A stretch of 23,156 bases of DNA from an uncultured Spongiibacteraceae bacterium (lineage in GTDB: Bacteria > Pseudomonadota > Gammaproteobacteria > Pseudomonadales > CAMLJR01). The position numbers and the translations under genes were made by a program. This document shows, one piece after another, positions 9,384-17,277 of the stretch. Location: contig CAMLJR010000028.1 of NCBI GenBank assembly GCA_946480345.1, forward strand, positions 1 through 23,156, written 5' to 3'. Under the pieces are notes generated by a model. The model made no database searches and was not told the origin of the DNA. It saw only the letters and a list, made by a program, of their open reading frames with translations. Every line of letters begins with the position of its first letter. Within the stretch, counting starts at the first letter, position 1.

Positions 9384-9947
9384 TTAGTTAGCTTTGGTTT
9401 TGCGGCGTAGAGCAGCGATACCCAGCAGGCCCGCTGCGAGCAGGGCAATGCTGCTCGGCTCCGGTACTGAAGTCGCGGTGGAGCCTTTGTTTGTAATGGT
9501 TCCCGTCAGATCCCACGTCGGAAAACTGAACCAGCTGCTTTCTTTGATGTTGTCGAAGACAATGGTGAACGTGCCGACATTGCCCAGGTAGTTGTATGCA
9601 GCCGTAATGGGTTGATCCCAAACGAGTTTGCCGTTGTTATAGAAGAAGCTGCCCAGCACTGAATAGTCGCCCGTGCCGGTAACGGTGTCGTTAAGCGGAG
9701 CGGCGAAATCAATATTCAGTGCTAATTCCCCTTTCGATTTACCCAACACTGAGACGCTTCCAAAAGTGAAGCTCTGGCTTTGGCCATCATCCAGGAAAAA
9801 GCTGCCGGCGTTGTCGGAGTAGTGCGAAATCGCTAAGCCACTGCCGTTGGCCGAGAGAGAGCTGCCAAGAATATCGAAACTGATCGGTACCGCGTTGGCA
9901 GCACTGGCCAGAAGAGTGAGTCCAGCCAACAAGAAAGTTTTTTTCAT
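9384..9947 (-). CDS. PEP-CTERM sorting-domain secreted protein
   Basis: The 187-residue product begins MKKTFLLAGLTLLASAANA, a clear Sec signal peptide with probable cleavage after Ala19. It ends in a tripartite PEP-CTERM signal: VPEPSS, a hydrophobic helix (IALLAAGLLGIAAL) and the basic tail RRKTKAN. Such proteins are exported and then processed by an exosortase, often with exopolysaccharide. The mature middle is Ser/Gly/Asn/aromatic-rich and predicted beta, with no catalytic motif I recognise. I start at 9947: a 24-codon in-frame upstream extension would bury the signal peptide, and GGAG lies 10 nt before this ATG. No exosortase is in the window, so its partner must be elsewhere. Confidence 0.88.
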   Translation of the reverse strand: MKKTFLLAGLTLLASAANAVPISFDILGSSLSANGSGLAISHYSDNAGSFFLDDGQSQSFTFGSVSVLGKSKGELALNIDFAAPLNDTVTGTGDYSVLGSFFYNNGKLVWDQPITAAYNYLGNVGTFTIVFDNIKESSWFSFPTWDLTGTITNKGSTATSVPEPSSIALLAAGLLGIAALRRKTKAN

Positions 9948-9976
9948 AACTCTATAGCTCCAATGGATCCTTAAAG

Positions 9977-10031
9977 TTGCGCTCGGGCGCAATTCCTCTA
10001 CCCCTGCGTATGGTCGCAACCACGATCGCAG
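9977..10031 (-). promoter_or_regulatory. Structured leader of the PEP-CTERM gene (two hairpins)
   Basis: Within the 193-bp gap between uvrA and the PEP-CTERM start, two stem-loops lie 30-85 bp upstream of the ATG. One is TTGCGC/GCGCAA with a 4-nt loop (9977-9992). The other has outer arms CTGCG/CGCAG (10004-10008 and 10027-10031) enclosing a smaller stem. On the minus strand a TTTATA box lies just upstream of the second hairpin. No sigma-54-type PEP box (TGGCAC-N5-TTGC) was found. Function is not known; an mRNA leader structure is one possibility. Confidence 0.3.
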
Positions 10032-10140
10032 TCCCGCTATAAAGCAAAGGGCAGGCCGTCCTTTGAAAGCCTAAGTAGATCAATTGGTTACGGAGTTCGA
10101 TATAGTTTTTTATGCCGGCATCTGTAAGAAATATCGACTC

Positions 10141-12969
10141 TCAAGTGATCAGCAGCGGTTTTAGAAAACGTCCAGTATGCGATTTCGCAACTTTAGCGAT
10201 GGCTTCCGGCGTGCCTGTCGCAAGAATTTGACCACCGCCGTCACCGCCCTCTGGTCCTAGATCAATTAGCCAATCGGCGGTTTTGATGACGTCCAGGTTG
10301 TGCTCGATCACGACAATTGTGTTGCCGTGATCGCGCAAGCGGTGCAGCACGTTTAAAAGTTGCTGAATGTCATGGAAATGCAGGCCCGTGGTCGGCTCAT
10401 CAAGAATGTATAGCGTCTTGCCCGTATCGCGCTTCGATAATTCGCGCGATAGCTTCACCCGCTGGGCTTCGCCGCCGGACAGTGTGGTTGCCGACTGTCC
10501 GAGCTTAATGTAGGAGAGCCCGACATCGATCAAGGTTTGCAACTTCTTGGAGACTGCGGGAACGTTTTCGAAAAATGCCCCCGCTTCCTCAATCGTCATT
10601 TCCAATACTTCATGGATGTTTTTGCCCTTGTATTTAATTTCAAGGGTTTCGCGATTGTAGCGCTTGCCCTTACACACATCGCAGGGCACATAGACATCCG
10701 GCAGGAAGTGCATTTCGACCTTGGTAACGCCATCCCCCTCGCATGCCTCGCAGCGTCCGCCTTTTACGTTGAAGCTGAAGCGACCCGGCTGATAACCGCG
10801 CGAGCGTGCTTCCTGAGTACCGGCGAAGAGCTCTCGAATCGGCGTGAAGATTCCGGTGTAGGTGGCAGGATTTGAGCGCGGTGTACGACCGATAGGGCTC
10901 TGGTCGATATCGATGCACTTATCGACGTGCTCCAGCCCCTCGATCGACTCGTAAGGCGCTGGATGTAAAGTCTCCGCACCATTGAGTGCGGTTGCGGCGA
11001 TCGGATACAGCGTGTTGTTGATCAGCGTGGATTTCCCCGAGCCCGATACACCCGTCACGCAAGTCATCAAGCCCAGCGGCAGCTCCAGCGTGACCGATTT
11101 CAAGTTATTACCCGTAGCGCCTTGAAGAATTAGCATCTGCTCGGGATTGGGTGGCGTCCGCTTTGTCGGTATAGCAATCGTCTTCTTGCCGCTGAGGTAT
11201 TGTCCGGTTAGCGATTTGGTGTTGCTCAGAATATTGCGCAGCGTGCCTTGCGCGACAATCGCACCGCCGTGCACGCCGGCGCCGGGGCCGATATCGATGA
11301 TGTGATCGGCGGCGCGAATCGCATCCTCATCGTGTTCAACAACGATGACGGTATTACCCAGATCGCGCAGATGGGTGAGCGTGCCGAGCAGCCGTTCATT
11401 ATCGCGCTGATGCAAACCAATCGACGGTTCGTCGAGAATGTACATAACGCCGACTAAACCCGCGCCGATCTGGCTGGCGAGTCGAATACGCTGCGCCTCC
11501 CCGCCCGATAGCGTTTCGGCCGAACGATCTAGCGTTAAGTAATTGAGGCCGACATCGACCAGGAACTGCAGCCGCTCTCGAATTTCCTTCAATATTTTTT
11601 CGGCAATCTTGCCCTGGCGCCCCTTGAGTTTTAGCGCCGCGAAATACGCGAGTCCTTCGCCGACCGGCATTCGGGTTATCGATGGCAAATTGCGCTCTTT
11701 CAGAAATACATGCCGCGCCTCTTCGCGCAAGCGTGTACCTGCGCAATCGGGGCAGCTCTGCGTGCTCAAATATTTTGAAAGTTCATCGCGCACCATTTGC
11801 GATTCTGTTTCGCGATAGCGACGCTCGAAGTTGGGAATCACCCCTTCAAAGCGATGCGTGCGTTGATACACATTGCCGCGGTCGTTGATGTAGTTGAAGC
11901 AGATTTCTTCATTGCCGCTGCCGTGCAGGACGGCTTTCTGATGTTTGCGCGACAGCTTTTCAAATGGCGTGTCGACATCGAAGCCGTAGTGGTCGGCCAG
12001 TGAACTCAGCATGTGGAAGTAATACACGCTGCGCCGGTCCCACCCGCGAATAGCGCCGGTGGCGAGACTGGCATCGGGATGCAGCACGATGCGTCCTTCG
12101 TCGAAAAATTGTTTCACCCCCAGGCCGTCGCACGTGGGGCATGCACCGGCCGGGTTATTAAATGAAAACAGCCGGGGTTCTAATTCGCTGATGCTGTAGC
12201 CACATTGCGAACAGGCGAATTGCGACGAAAACACCATTTCGGCGCGCTTGCTGTCATCCATGGACGCAGCAATCGCAATTCCCCCGCTCAGTTCGAGCGC
12301 GGTTTCGAACGATTCGGCGAGCCGTAGCTGCAAATCGCTGCGCACTTTGAACCGGTCGACGACGACTTCGATGGTGTGCTTTTTGGTTTTTTCGAGTTTC
12401 GGCAGATCGTCGAGTTCGGTGACGATGCCGTTAATTCTTGCGCGGACGAAACCCTGACTGCGCAGTTGCTCGAACACGTGTAGGTGCTCGCCTTTGCGTT
12501 CGCGAATCATCGGCGCTAACAGCATCATGCGCGCGCCCTCGGGCAGCTCAAGCACGCTGTCGACCATCTGGCTGACGGTTTGCGCAGCAAGGGGTGTGTC
12601 GTGCTGAGGGCAGCGGGGTTCACCGGCGCGCGCGAACAGGAGCCGCAAGTAGTCGTAGATTTCGGTGATGGTGCCGACGGTCGAGCGCGGGTTGTGCGAT
12701 GTGGATTTTTGTTCGATCGAAATAGCGGGGGATAAACCTTCGATGTGGTCGACGTCGGGTTTTTCCATCATCGATAAGAATTGCCGCGCATAGGTGGACA
12801 ACGATTCCACATATCGCCGCTGTCCTTCGGCATACAGCGTATCGAACGCGAGCGAGGACTTACCGGAGCCCGATAAGCCCGTGATGACTACCAGTTTGTC
12901 GCGGGGGATTTCCAGATCGACATTTTTCAGATTGTGCGTGCGTGCACCGCGAACGACGATTTTTTCCAT
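10141..12969 (-). CDS. uvrA: Excinuclease ABC subunit A (UvrA)
   Basis: The 942-residue product is full length (E. coli UvrA is 940). It recognises helix-distorting lesions as a dimer and loads UvrB for nucleotide excision repair. It has two ABC ATPase modules: Walker [10 protein letters not shown] at residues 31-39 and GVSGSGKST in the second half, with signatures [12 protein letters not shown] and [12 protein letters not shown]. Zinc modules are visible as CSQCGYSI...CPTCDG and CEACEGDG...CDVCKG. I start at [16 protein letters not shown], matching the family, not at an in-frame ATG 36 codons upstream that would run into the ssb promoter region. It is divergent from ssb, as in E. coli. A canonical LexA box is not evident between them. 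Confidence 0.97.
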   Translation of the reverse strand: MEKIVVRGARTHNLKNVDLEIPRDKLVVITGLSGSGKSSLAFDTLYAEGQRRYVESLSTYARQFLSMMEKPDVDHIEGLSPAISIEQKSTSHNPRSTVGTITEIYDYLRLLFARAGEPRCPQHDTPLAAQTVSQMVDSVLELPEGARMMLLAPMIRERKGEHLHVFEQLRSQGFVRARINGIVTELDDLPKLEKTKKHTIEVVVDRFKVRSDLQLRLAESFETALELSGGIAIAASMDDSKRAEMVFSSQFACSQCGYSISELEPRLFSFNNPAGACPTCDGLGVKQFFDEGRIVLHPDASLATGAIRGWDRRSVYYFHMLSSLADHYGFDVDTPFEKLSRKHQKAVLHGSGNEEICFNYINDRGNVYQRTHRFEGVIPNFERRYRETESQMVRDELSKYLSTQSCPDCAGTRLREEARHVFLKERNLPSITRMPVGEGLAYFAALKLKGRQGKIAEKILKEIRERLQFLVDVGLNYLTLDRSAETLSGGEAQRIRLASQIGAGLVGVMYILDEPSIGLHQRDNERLLGTLTHLRDLGNTVIVVEHDEDAIRAADHIIDIGPGAGVHGGAIVAQGTLRNILSNTKSLTGQYLSGKKTIAIPTKRTPPNPEQMLILQGATGNNLKSVTLELPLGLMTCVTGVSGSGKSTLINNTLYPIAATALNGAETLHPAPYESIEGLEHVDKCIDIDQSPIGRTPRSNPATYTGIFTPIRELFAGTQEARSRGYQPGRFSFNVKGGRCEACEGDGVTKVEMHFLPDVYVPCDVCKGKRYNRETLEIKYKGKNIHEVLEMTIEEAGAFFENVPAVSKKLQTLIDVGLSYIKLGQSATTLSGGEAQRVKLSRELSKRDTGKTLYILDEPTTGLHFHDIQQLLNVLHRLRDHGNTIVVIEHNLDVIKTADWLIDLGPEGGDGGGQILATGTPEAIAKVAKSHTGRFLKPLLIT

Positions 12970-13055
12970 GACATTATCCGTACCGCAAAACCCTGAAGTA
13001 TACGGGCAACAATTGCTTTCGCGCGATCCATGCTGCCGGCTGCTTATTGATTCGG

Positions 13056-13061
13056 TATAGT
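13056..13061 (+). promoter_or_regulatory. Possible -10 element for ssb
   Basis: TATAGT at 13056-13061 matches TATAAT at five of six positions and lies 52 bp before the ssb ATG in the uvrA-ssb divergent region. The -35 at the matching distance (CTGCCG) is poor, so the assignment is weak. Confidence 0.3.
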
Positions 13062-13113
13062 GACGGCTTTGCGGCATTCATTGGCCGGTCACGTATATAT
13101 CAGGGGAAAAGTT

Positions 13114-13590
13114 ATGGCGCGCGGTGTCAATAAAGTCATTCTCGTCGGCAATCTCGGCAACGATCCCGAGACGCGCTACATGCCGCAAGGCGGAGCGGTG
13201 ACCAATATCACCGTCGCGACATCAGAGTCATGGAAGGACAAGCAAACCGGCCAAGCGCAGGAACGCACCGAATGGCATCGCGTGGTGTTTTTTAACCGTC
13301 TTGCGGAGATTGCGGGCGAATATTTGAAGAAAGGCTCAAAGGTCTACGTGGAAGGGTCGCTGCGTACCCGTAAATGGCAGGATCAGGGCGGCCAGGATCG
13401 TTACACCACTGAAATTGTTGCGAGCGAAATGCAGATGCTCGACAGCCGCGGAGCAGGTGGCAGTGGCGGCGGTGATTACGAAGCGCCCGCGCCTCGTCGT
13501 CAATCGAGCGGAGCCAGCAACAACAATCCACCCGCGAGCAACGAGCCGCCGCCCAACTTTGATAATTTCGACGACGATATTCCGTTTTAG
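13114..13590 (+). CDS. ssb: Single-stranded DNA-binding protein
   Basis: The 158-residue product has an N-terminal OB fold (about 1-112) starting [19 protein letters not shown] with [21 protein letters not shown] disordered Gly/Pro/Asn-rich linker follows, and then the acidic tip DDDIPF that docks partner proteins (exonuclease I, RecO, PriA, HolC). SSB binds ssDNA as a tetramer in replication, repair and recombination. I start at 13114, with AGGGGA 5 nt upstream. An earlier in-frame ATG at 13060 adds 18 residues not found in SSB. It is divergent from uvrA and is followed by its own terminator. Confidence 0.97.
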   Translation: MARGVNKVILVGNLGNDPETRYMPQGGAVTNITVATSESWKDKQTGQAQERTEWHRVVFFNRLAEIAGEYLKKGSKVYVEGSLRTRKWQDQGGQDRYTTEIVASEMQMLDSRGAGGSGGGDYEAPAPRRQSSGASNNNPPASNEPPPNFDNFDDDIPF

Positions 13591-13616
13591 GAGTTACCTT
13601 AGAATTTTCACCATCG

Positions 13617-13644
13617 CCCCCGTAATCGGGGGTTTTGCGTTTTT
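13617..13644 (+). terminator. Intrinsic terminator after ssb
   Basis: A 6-bp stem CCCCCG (13617-13622), tetraloop TAAT and CGGGGG (13627-13632) is followed by a T-rich tail (TTTTGCGTTTTT). It lies 26 nt past the ssb stop and marks the boundary between the conserved core region and the accessory oxidoreductase cluster. Confidence 0.88.
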
Positions 13645-13756
13645 ATACCGGTTAAAAATAAATAGCGCGGATTGTTGATGAGCTGCGAAATGTCGACAGC
13701 ACTAAAGACGACTCGCTCTGCTCGATAGATAGAACTTCGGAGGTTAAGACAGCACC

Positions 13757-14458
13757 ATGATGAAGGCCGATGATAATGAATATTCGATGGATCTTGGCGT
13801 TGTGCGCCCTGGGAAATCTTCCCGAGGTTCGAAGACCGTCGACATCATTCTTCAAGCTGCGGTTCAGGTGTTGATCGATGAGGGATACTCAGCGTTCACG
13901 TTGAAGCGGATTGCAGAGCAATGTCATTTGCAGATAGGAAACGTCAGCCGCCATTTCCCTCGCAAGGAGATGCTTGTCCAGGCACTCCTGGAGGAGATTT
14001 TAAGTTCAAGTGAAGAGCTTCTTAAATCCCGCGTGTATGAATCCAAAATGCCAGCGGAAGAGGCGCTGACTCTGGTGATCACAGGAACGATAGAAGGTGC
14101 CAAGGCGAAAGGGACGACCCATATACTGACCGAGCTTTGGGCAATGAGTAACCACAATGAATTCGTCGCGGAGCGTATGGAGTCTTTATATCGGTATGTT
14201 CTGGCTTTGATTGGATCCTTCGTAAAGCAGCTAAATCCATCGCTTAATGCAGATGAAGTCGAAGCGGTTTCGCTCTTCATTAATGCCGCCATGGAAGGCA
14301 CGACGATGTCGGTAGGCTATGGAAAGCCATGGCGGGAAAAAATGCCGCTCATGAAAGCGATTGCGGCGAATTCGTTAATCAACATGGTGAAAACCATCAC
14401 CCCCGACCAAATAAGAGGGCTCCAGTCCTCAGCATGCGCAAACGCTTTAGAAAAGTGA
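13757..14458 (+). CDS. TetR/AcrR-family transcriptional regulator (TetR1)
   Basis: The 233-residue product has an N-terminal TetR DNA-binding domain at about residues 27-75, with a helix-turn-helix at FTLKRIAEQCHLQIGNVSRHF. The helical C-terminal ligand domain contains THILTELWAMSNHNEFVAERM and resembles the BetI-type class. Such proteins are usually dimeric repressors released by a small molecule. GGAGG at 13739-13743 lies upstream of two adjacent ATGs (13757, 13760), and I use the first. It lies directly upstream of the PhyH1 promoter, so it is the best candidate for binding the palindrome found there and at 20279, but this is inference. No copy of that palindrome lies in its own upstream region. 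Ligand unknown. Confidence 0.88.
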   Translation: MMKADDNEYSMDLGVVRPGKSSRGSKTVDIILQAAVQVLIDEGYSAFTLKRIAEQCHLQIGNVSRHFPRKEMLVQALLEEILSSSEELLKSRVYESKMPAEEALTLVITGTIEGAKAKGTTHILTELWAMSNHNEFVAERMESLYRYVLALIGSFVKQLNPSLNADEVEAVSLFINAAMEGTTMSVGYGKPWREKMPLMKAIAANSLINMVKTITPDQIRGLQSSACANALEK

Positions 14459-14682
14459 GATCGGGTGGGTCATCGCGTCCAGCGCTGGAGTAAGTGTCAG
14501 CCTCGCGCCGCTCCTGTCACTGTCAGAAATAGTCCTCTCGATCATCGCCTTCGCGGCAGTGACGACCTCCGATGGAGTCGCCGCAACACCTCTCCTCACA
14601 TCGGACCAAAAAGCGAATCGATATTCAGTGCGGCTTTGTGCTCGCAGCTGCCGTTTTCCTCGCTCCGATCGCGCGAAAAAGC
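14459..14682. other. Non-coding stretch between tetR1 and the PhyH1 promoter
   Basis: Together with the promoter-operator and leader that follow, this forms a gap of about 330 bp. No gene is convincing on either strand. A minus-strand frame ending inside the 3' end of tetR1 (14447) reads through 14640 with protein-like composition (SDVRRGVAATPSEVV, then AKAMIERTISD). It has no supported start and could be a gene remnant or chance. No terminator for tetR1 was recognised. Confidence 0.35.
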
Positions 14683-14737
14683 TTGACAGAAAGTCGAGGT
14701 CGTTCAAAATTGAGTCAATGTTGAATAGTTTCAACAT
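14683..14737 (+). promoter_or_regulatory. Promoter-operator P1 upstream of PhyH1
   Basis: A perfect TTGACA -35 box (14683-14688) is followed by a poor -10 (CAAAAT at 14705-14710 with a 16-bp spacer). The palindrome ATGTTGAA-TAGT-TTCAACAT (14718-14737) follows, with perfect 8-bp arms. The palindrome begins where transcription would start, so a bound protein would block initiation. A matching module lies at 20244-20298 with identical -35-to-palindrome spacing. A 20-bp palindrome is a normal TetR-family operator size. TetR1 next door is the likely ligand-responsive regulator, by inference. Confidence 0.72.
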
Positions 14738-14790
14738 GCGGCGCATAGCGCGCGCCTTACACCGACATGACCGAGCCAAGGAGTATCGTG

Positions 14791-15585
14791 ATGAAGCTAC
14801 AACACTTGCCCAGTACTGCTACCGTCGAGGAGGCGACAGAGGTCATTCGCGAGCATGGTCATGTGATCATCGATCAGTTGGTTCCGGGTGCCGCAATCGA
14901 TCAAATCCTGGCAGACATGAAGCCGTATACCGATGCAGCTCCGTACAGCGAGAATGAGTGGTTCGGCAATGGCACCCAGCGTGTGGGCAATTTGATCGCC
15001 CACTCACCGACCGGTCGCGATCTGGTAATGAATCCACTGGTAGTCGGCGTCGTAAAGCAAGTTCTTAGTCATTCGTCGGCAGTTCAGCTTAGTGCCACCG
15101 AGATGATTTCGTTGAAGCCGGGGGCTCCGGCGCAATACATTCACCAGGATGAGCTGGCGTTCGAGCAGTTCCCTTTTCCGGATGATTACATCGTTTCGTG
15201 CAACACGTTGTGGGCGCTGACGGATTTCACCGAAGAAAACGGTGCGACGCGCGTTGTTCCCGGCAGTCATGTTCTTCCTCGCGCAGAGTACACAATCGAG
15301 GACACATTGCCGGCGGAGATGGCTCGCGGATCCGTGATGATTTTTACCAGCAAGCTTTGGCATGGTGGGGGCAGCAACCAATCGAAAGAGACGCGACGCG
15401 CGCAGGCGATCAACTATTGCGTGGGCTGGGTCCGACAGGAAGAAAACCAATACCTCGCCTGTCCGCAGCACATTGCACGAACCCTGCCGGACGATCTTCT
15501 AAGTCTGATGGGGTATCAGGTCTGTTTTGGCTCCGGACATGCCGGAGGCCGGCTGGATCCGCTGATTGCGCTCCGCCAAGGGTAA
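14791..15585 (+). CDS. Phytanoyl-CoA dioxygenase (PhyH)-family Fe(II)/2-oxoglutarate oxygenase, PhyH1
   Basis: The 264-residue product has the double-stranded beta-helix of the PhyH family. Predicted iron ligands are His118 and Asp120 (YIHQDE) and His191 (LWHGGGSNQS). Arg202/203 is placed to bind the 2-oxoglutarate carboxylate. The block DFTEENGATRVVPGSH (about 145-160) is a family hallmark. The enzyme should hydroxylate an unactivated C-H using O2 and 2-oxoglutarate, giving succinate and CO2. The substrate cannot be read from sequence, and PhyH members range from phytanoyl-CoA to ectoine. AAGGAG at 14778-14783 fixes the ATG at 14791 rather than the one at 14767. It is first in a probable unit with the flavin monooxygenase 89 nt downstream, behind promoter-operator P1. 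Confidence 0.86.
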   Translation: MKLQHLPSTATVEEATEVIREHGHVIIDQLVPGAAIDQILADMKPYTDAAPYSENEWFGNGTQRVGNLIAHSPTGRDLVMNPLVVGVVKQVLSHSSAVQLSATEMISLKPGAPAQYIHQDELAFEQFPFPDDYIVSCNTLWALTDFTEENGATRVVPGSHVLPRAEYTIEDTLPAEMARGSVMIFTSKLWHGGGSNQSKETRRAQAINYCVGWVRQEENQYLACPQHIARTLPDDLLSLMGYQVCFGSGHAGGRLDPLIALRQG

Positions 15586-15674
15586 TCCGAGTGAAGTCCA
15601 ACGCTGTTCTGGGGGTTGGTGACGTGGTGTATGGTGGATGTAACTCGAAACACTTGTAGAGGAGATGTCGCCAA

Positions 15675-16559
15675 ATGAACATTTCGATGGGGCTACCAAG
15701 CTTTCTGGCACACGGCCGCGATGAAGAGCTTTCCTGGTATCGAAAGATCGACGAGGGCCCCTGGCACGGATTGGCCACGTCGGATCTCATTGCCAATCCG
15801 CACAGTTGGGCTCTTTCGGTACAGCTAGCGGCCGCAGCAGCAATGACCGAGCGGGTGCGGTTATGGACCGCCATCACTGCGCTGCCGATGAGGAACGCAG
15901 TCCTGTTCGCCAAAGAGCTTGCCACCGTCGATATTTTGTCCGGCGGACGGCTGACTCTCGGTGTCGGCATCGGTAGCCAGGACGAAGATTACTTGGCGGT
16001 GGGTAGCGATCTCGCGCAACGGCGTCAGCGCATGGACGAGCAGATAGCCGTCATGCGTAAAGTTTGGGCGCAAGAACCGCCGCCAGGCGGACATTATCCG
16101 GTCGGTCCCAAACCGTTGCAGTCGGGCGGTATACCGCTGGTGGCCGGGGTGATGGGTCCCAAATCCATCGCGCGCGCAGCTCGCTGGGCTACGGGAGTCA
16201 TGGATGGAGGCAACAGCGTTAGCTTCAGCGCGGAAGGACTCAACTCTCAACGGGAGCTAGTCGCTCAGATATGGAAAGAGTCGGGGAGGAAGGAAAACCC
16301 CCACTTCTCGACGAGTGTGTTTTTTGCTCTCGGCGCCGATCCCAAGGAGCAATTGGCTAAGTGTATTTTCAGTATCTCGCAATCCTACGGCGAGGAAGCC
16401 GCTCGAATGGCCGCCGAAACCTCGACGAATTATGGAGCTAAAGGTCTGCGCGAGATAGTCGATAGCGCGCGGAGCATGGGCTTAGACGAGATCATTCTCA
16501 TGCCCAGTACGACAGATCCAGACGAGATTGATCGCGCGCGCGACGTATTGGGTATTTAG
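15675..16559 (+). CDS. Luciferase-like (LLM class) flavin-dependent oxidoreductase
   Basis: The 294-residue product has the bacterial luciferase/LLM TIM-barrel pattern: MTERVRLWTAITALPMRNAV, then AKELATVDILSGGRLTLGVG near residues 75-96 (the family's strongest block) and RMDEQIAVMRKVW. Such enzymes use reduced FMN or F420 to oxygenate or reduce small molecules. The cofactor cannot be told from sequence; FMN is more likely if this is a gammaproteobacterium. AGAGGAG at 15658-15664 lies 10 nt before the ATG. It is probably co-transcribed with PhyH1. Its stop overlaps the stop of the opposing tetR2 by 4 nt, so this unit ends tail-to-tail with no visible intrinsic terminator. Confidence 0.85.
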   Translation: MNISMGLPSFLAHGRDEELSWYRKIDEGPWHGLATSDLIANPHSWALSVQLAAAAAMTERVRLWTAITALPMRNAVLFAKELATVDILSGGRLTLGVGIGSQDEDYLAVGSDLAQRRQRMDEQIAVMRKVWAQEPPPGGHYPVGPKPLQSGGIPLVAGVMGPKSIARAARWATGVMDGGNSVSFSAEGLNSQRELVAQIWKESGRKENPHFSTSVFFALGADPKEQLAKCIFSISQSYGEEAARMAAETSTNYGAKGLREIVDSARSMGLDEIILMPSTTDPDEIDRARDVLGI

Positions 16560-17179
16560 CTCGGTCGCGGCGTAAGACCCAAAATGCCCCATATAAGCGA
16601 GGTGAGCGCCTTGGCCGCTTCCGCTTCGCTGGAGGTGCCGCGCGCCATCGCCGCCATCACCGCTTCACCTGCTCCAATAAGGCCGACACAGCGCAGGCGT
16701 AATTCGCTTGCCGGCAACGTGGTGTGTGCTGCCAGCGCGGATGTAAATAATTCTACGTAGCCATCTAGCAGCTCGCGATGCACGAGTTCCGTTTCCTCGC
16801 TGCCGGTCAGGGCGGCGCTGACCGCGTGCCACTCGCCGCACATTTCGACCGAAGAATGAATGTAGTTGGACGCGAGGATTTCAACGGTTTCTTCCACGTC
16901 CTGCCGGGCGGCCGTCAATGCTGTTCGGAGTGCATTCGCCTGCTCCGCATTGCGCACCTTGTAAAGTTCTATCAGTAGTCCGGCCCGCGTGCCGAAATGG
17001 TCGTAGGCGACTGGTTTGGAAACGCCGGCGCATTCGGCGAGGTGCCCGAGGGTCAGCCGATCCGCTCCCTCGTCTCGAATGATCTGAAGTGCCGTGTTCA
17101 GAAGATGCTGCCGTCGTTCTTCCTTCGGGAGTCTGCGCGAACGACCGGTGTCATTTGCTTTCGTTAAATCGCTGTTCAA
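16556..17179 (-). CDS. TetR/AcrR-family transcriptional regulator (TetR2)
   Basis: The 207-residue product has a canonical TetR helix-turn-helix at about residues 22-68, including LTLGHLAECAGVSKPVAYDHF, and a helical effector domain. The start is a TTG at 17179: no in-frame ATG lies before the HTH, and GGAA is 7 nt upstream. An ATG slightly upstream on the minus strand runs into TGA after two codons. It is divergent from the reductase operon, with two palindromic operators between them, the usual layout of an autoregulated local repressor. It is unlike TetR1 in sequence, so the two probably sense different ligands. Its 3' end overlaps the LLM gene. Confidence 0.88.
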   Translation of the reverse strand: MNSDLTKANDTGRSRRLPKEERRQHLLNTALQIIRDEGADRLTLGHLAECAGVSKPVAYDHFGTRAGLLIELYKVRNAEQANALRTALTAARQDVEETVEILASNYIHSSVEMCGEWHAVSAALTGSEETELVHRELLDGYVELFTSALAAHTTLPASELRLRCVGLIGAGEAVMAAMARGTSSEAEAAKALTSLIWGILGLTPRPS

Positions 17180-17192
17180 TTCATCGTTCCAG

Positions 17193-17240
17193 TTGAAAAG
17201 CTACCATTGGTAACTTAGTATCTTCCTACCAATGGTAGCT
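17193..17240 (+). promoter_or_regulatory. Double operator and promoter between tetR2 and the reductase operon
   Basis: Two 11-bp palindromes, TACCATTGGTA (17202-17212) and TACCAATGGTA (17227-17237), lie 25 bp apart centre to centre. Together they form a larger inverted repeat with perfect 14-bp arms (17199-17212 and 17227-17240). A rightward promoter is visible: TTGAAA (17193-17198), 17 bp, TAGTAT (17216-17221). One palindrome fills the -35/-10 spacer and the other covers the expected start site. Binding by TetR2 is inferred from position and symmetry. On the minus strand GATACT (17222-17217) could serve as a leftward -10, so both genes would be controlled. Confidence 0.8.
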
Positions 17241-17277
17241 TTCTTTGCATTTTAAAGTTAGACGAGGAGTTTTGCGA

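Noticed and set aside
10085..10125. uvrA terminator at the ATGCCGGCAT palindrome
   Set aside because: The adjacent A/T run is on the wrong side for the minus strand and the palindrome has no loop, so it does not form an intrinsic terminator.
12970..13077. N-terminal extension of UvrA from an upstream ATG
   Set aside because: The family starts at [11 protein letters not shown] or close equivalents, and the extra 36 residues would cover the ssb promoter region.
12970..13113. LexA/SOS box between uvrA and ssb
   Set aside because: No CTG-N10-CAG is present. The nearest candidates (CTGAAGTATACGGGCA near 12995 and an AT-rich half ending ATCAG near 13101) keep only one conserved end, so SOS control cannot be claimed.
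13681..13700. TGTCGACA palindrome as a tetR1 autoregulatory operator
   Set aside because: An 8-bp self-complementary word is common by chance and does not resemble the P1/P2 palindrome.
15675..16559. Calling the LLM protein strictly F420-dependent
   Set aside because: The family includes both FMN and F420 enzymes and no diagnostic residue is clear by eye; F420 is uncommon in gammaproteobacteria.
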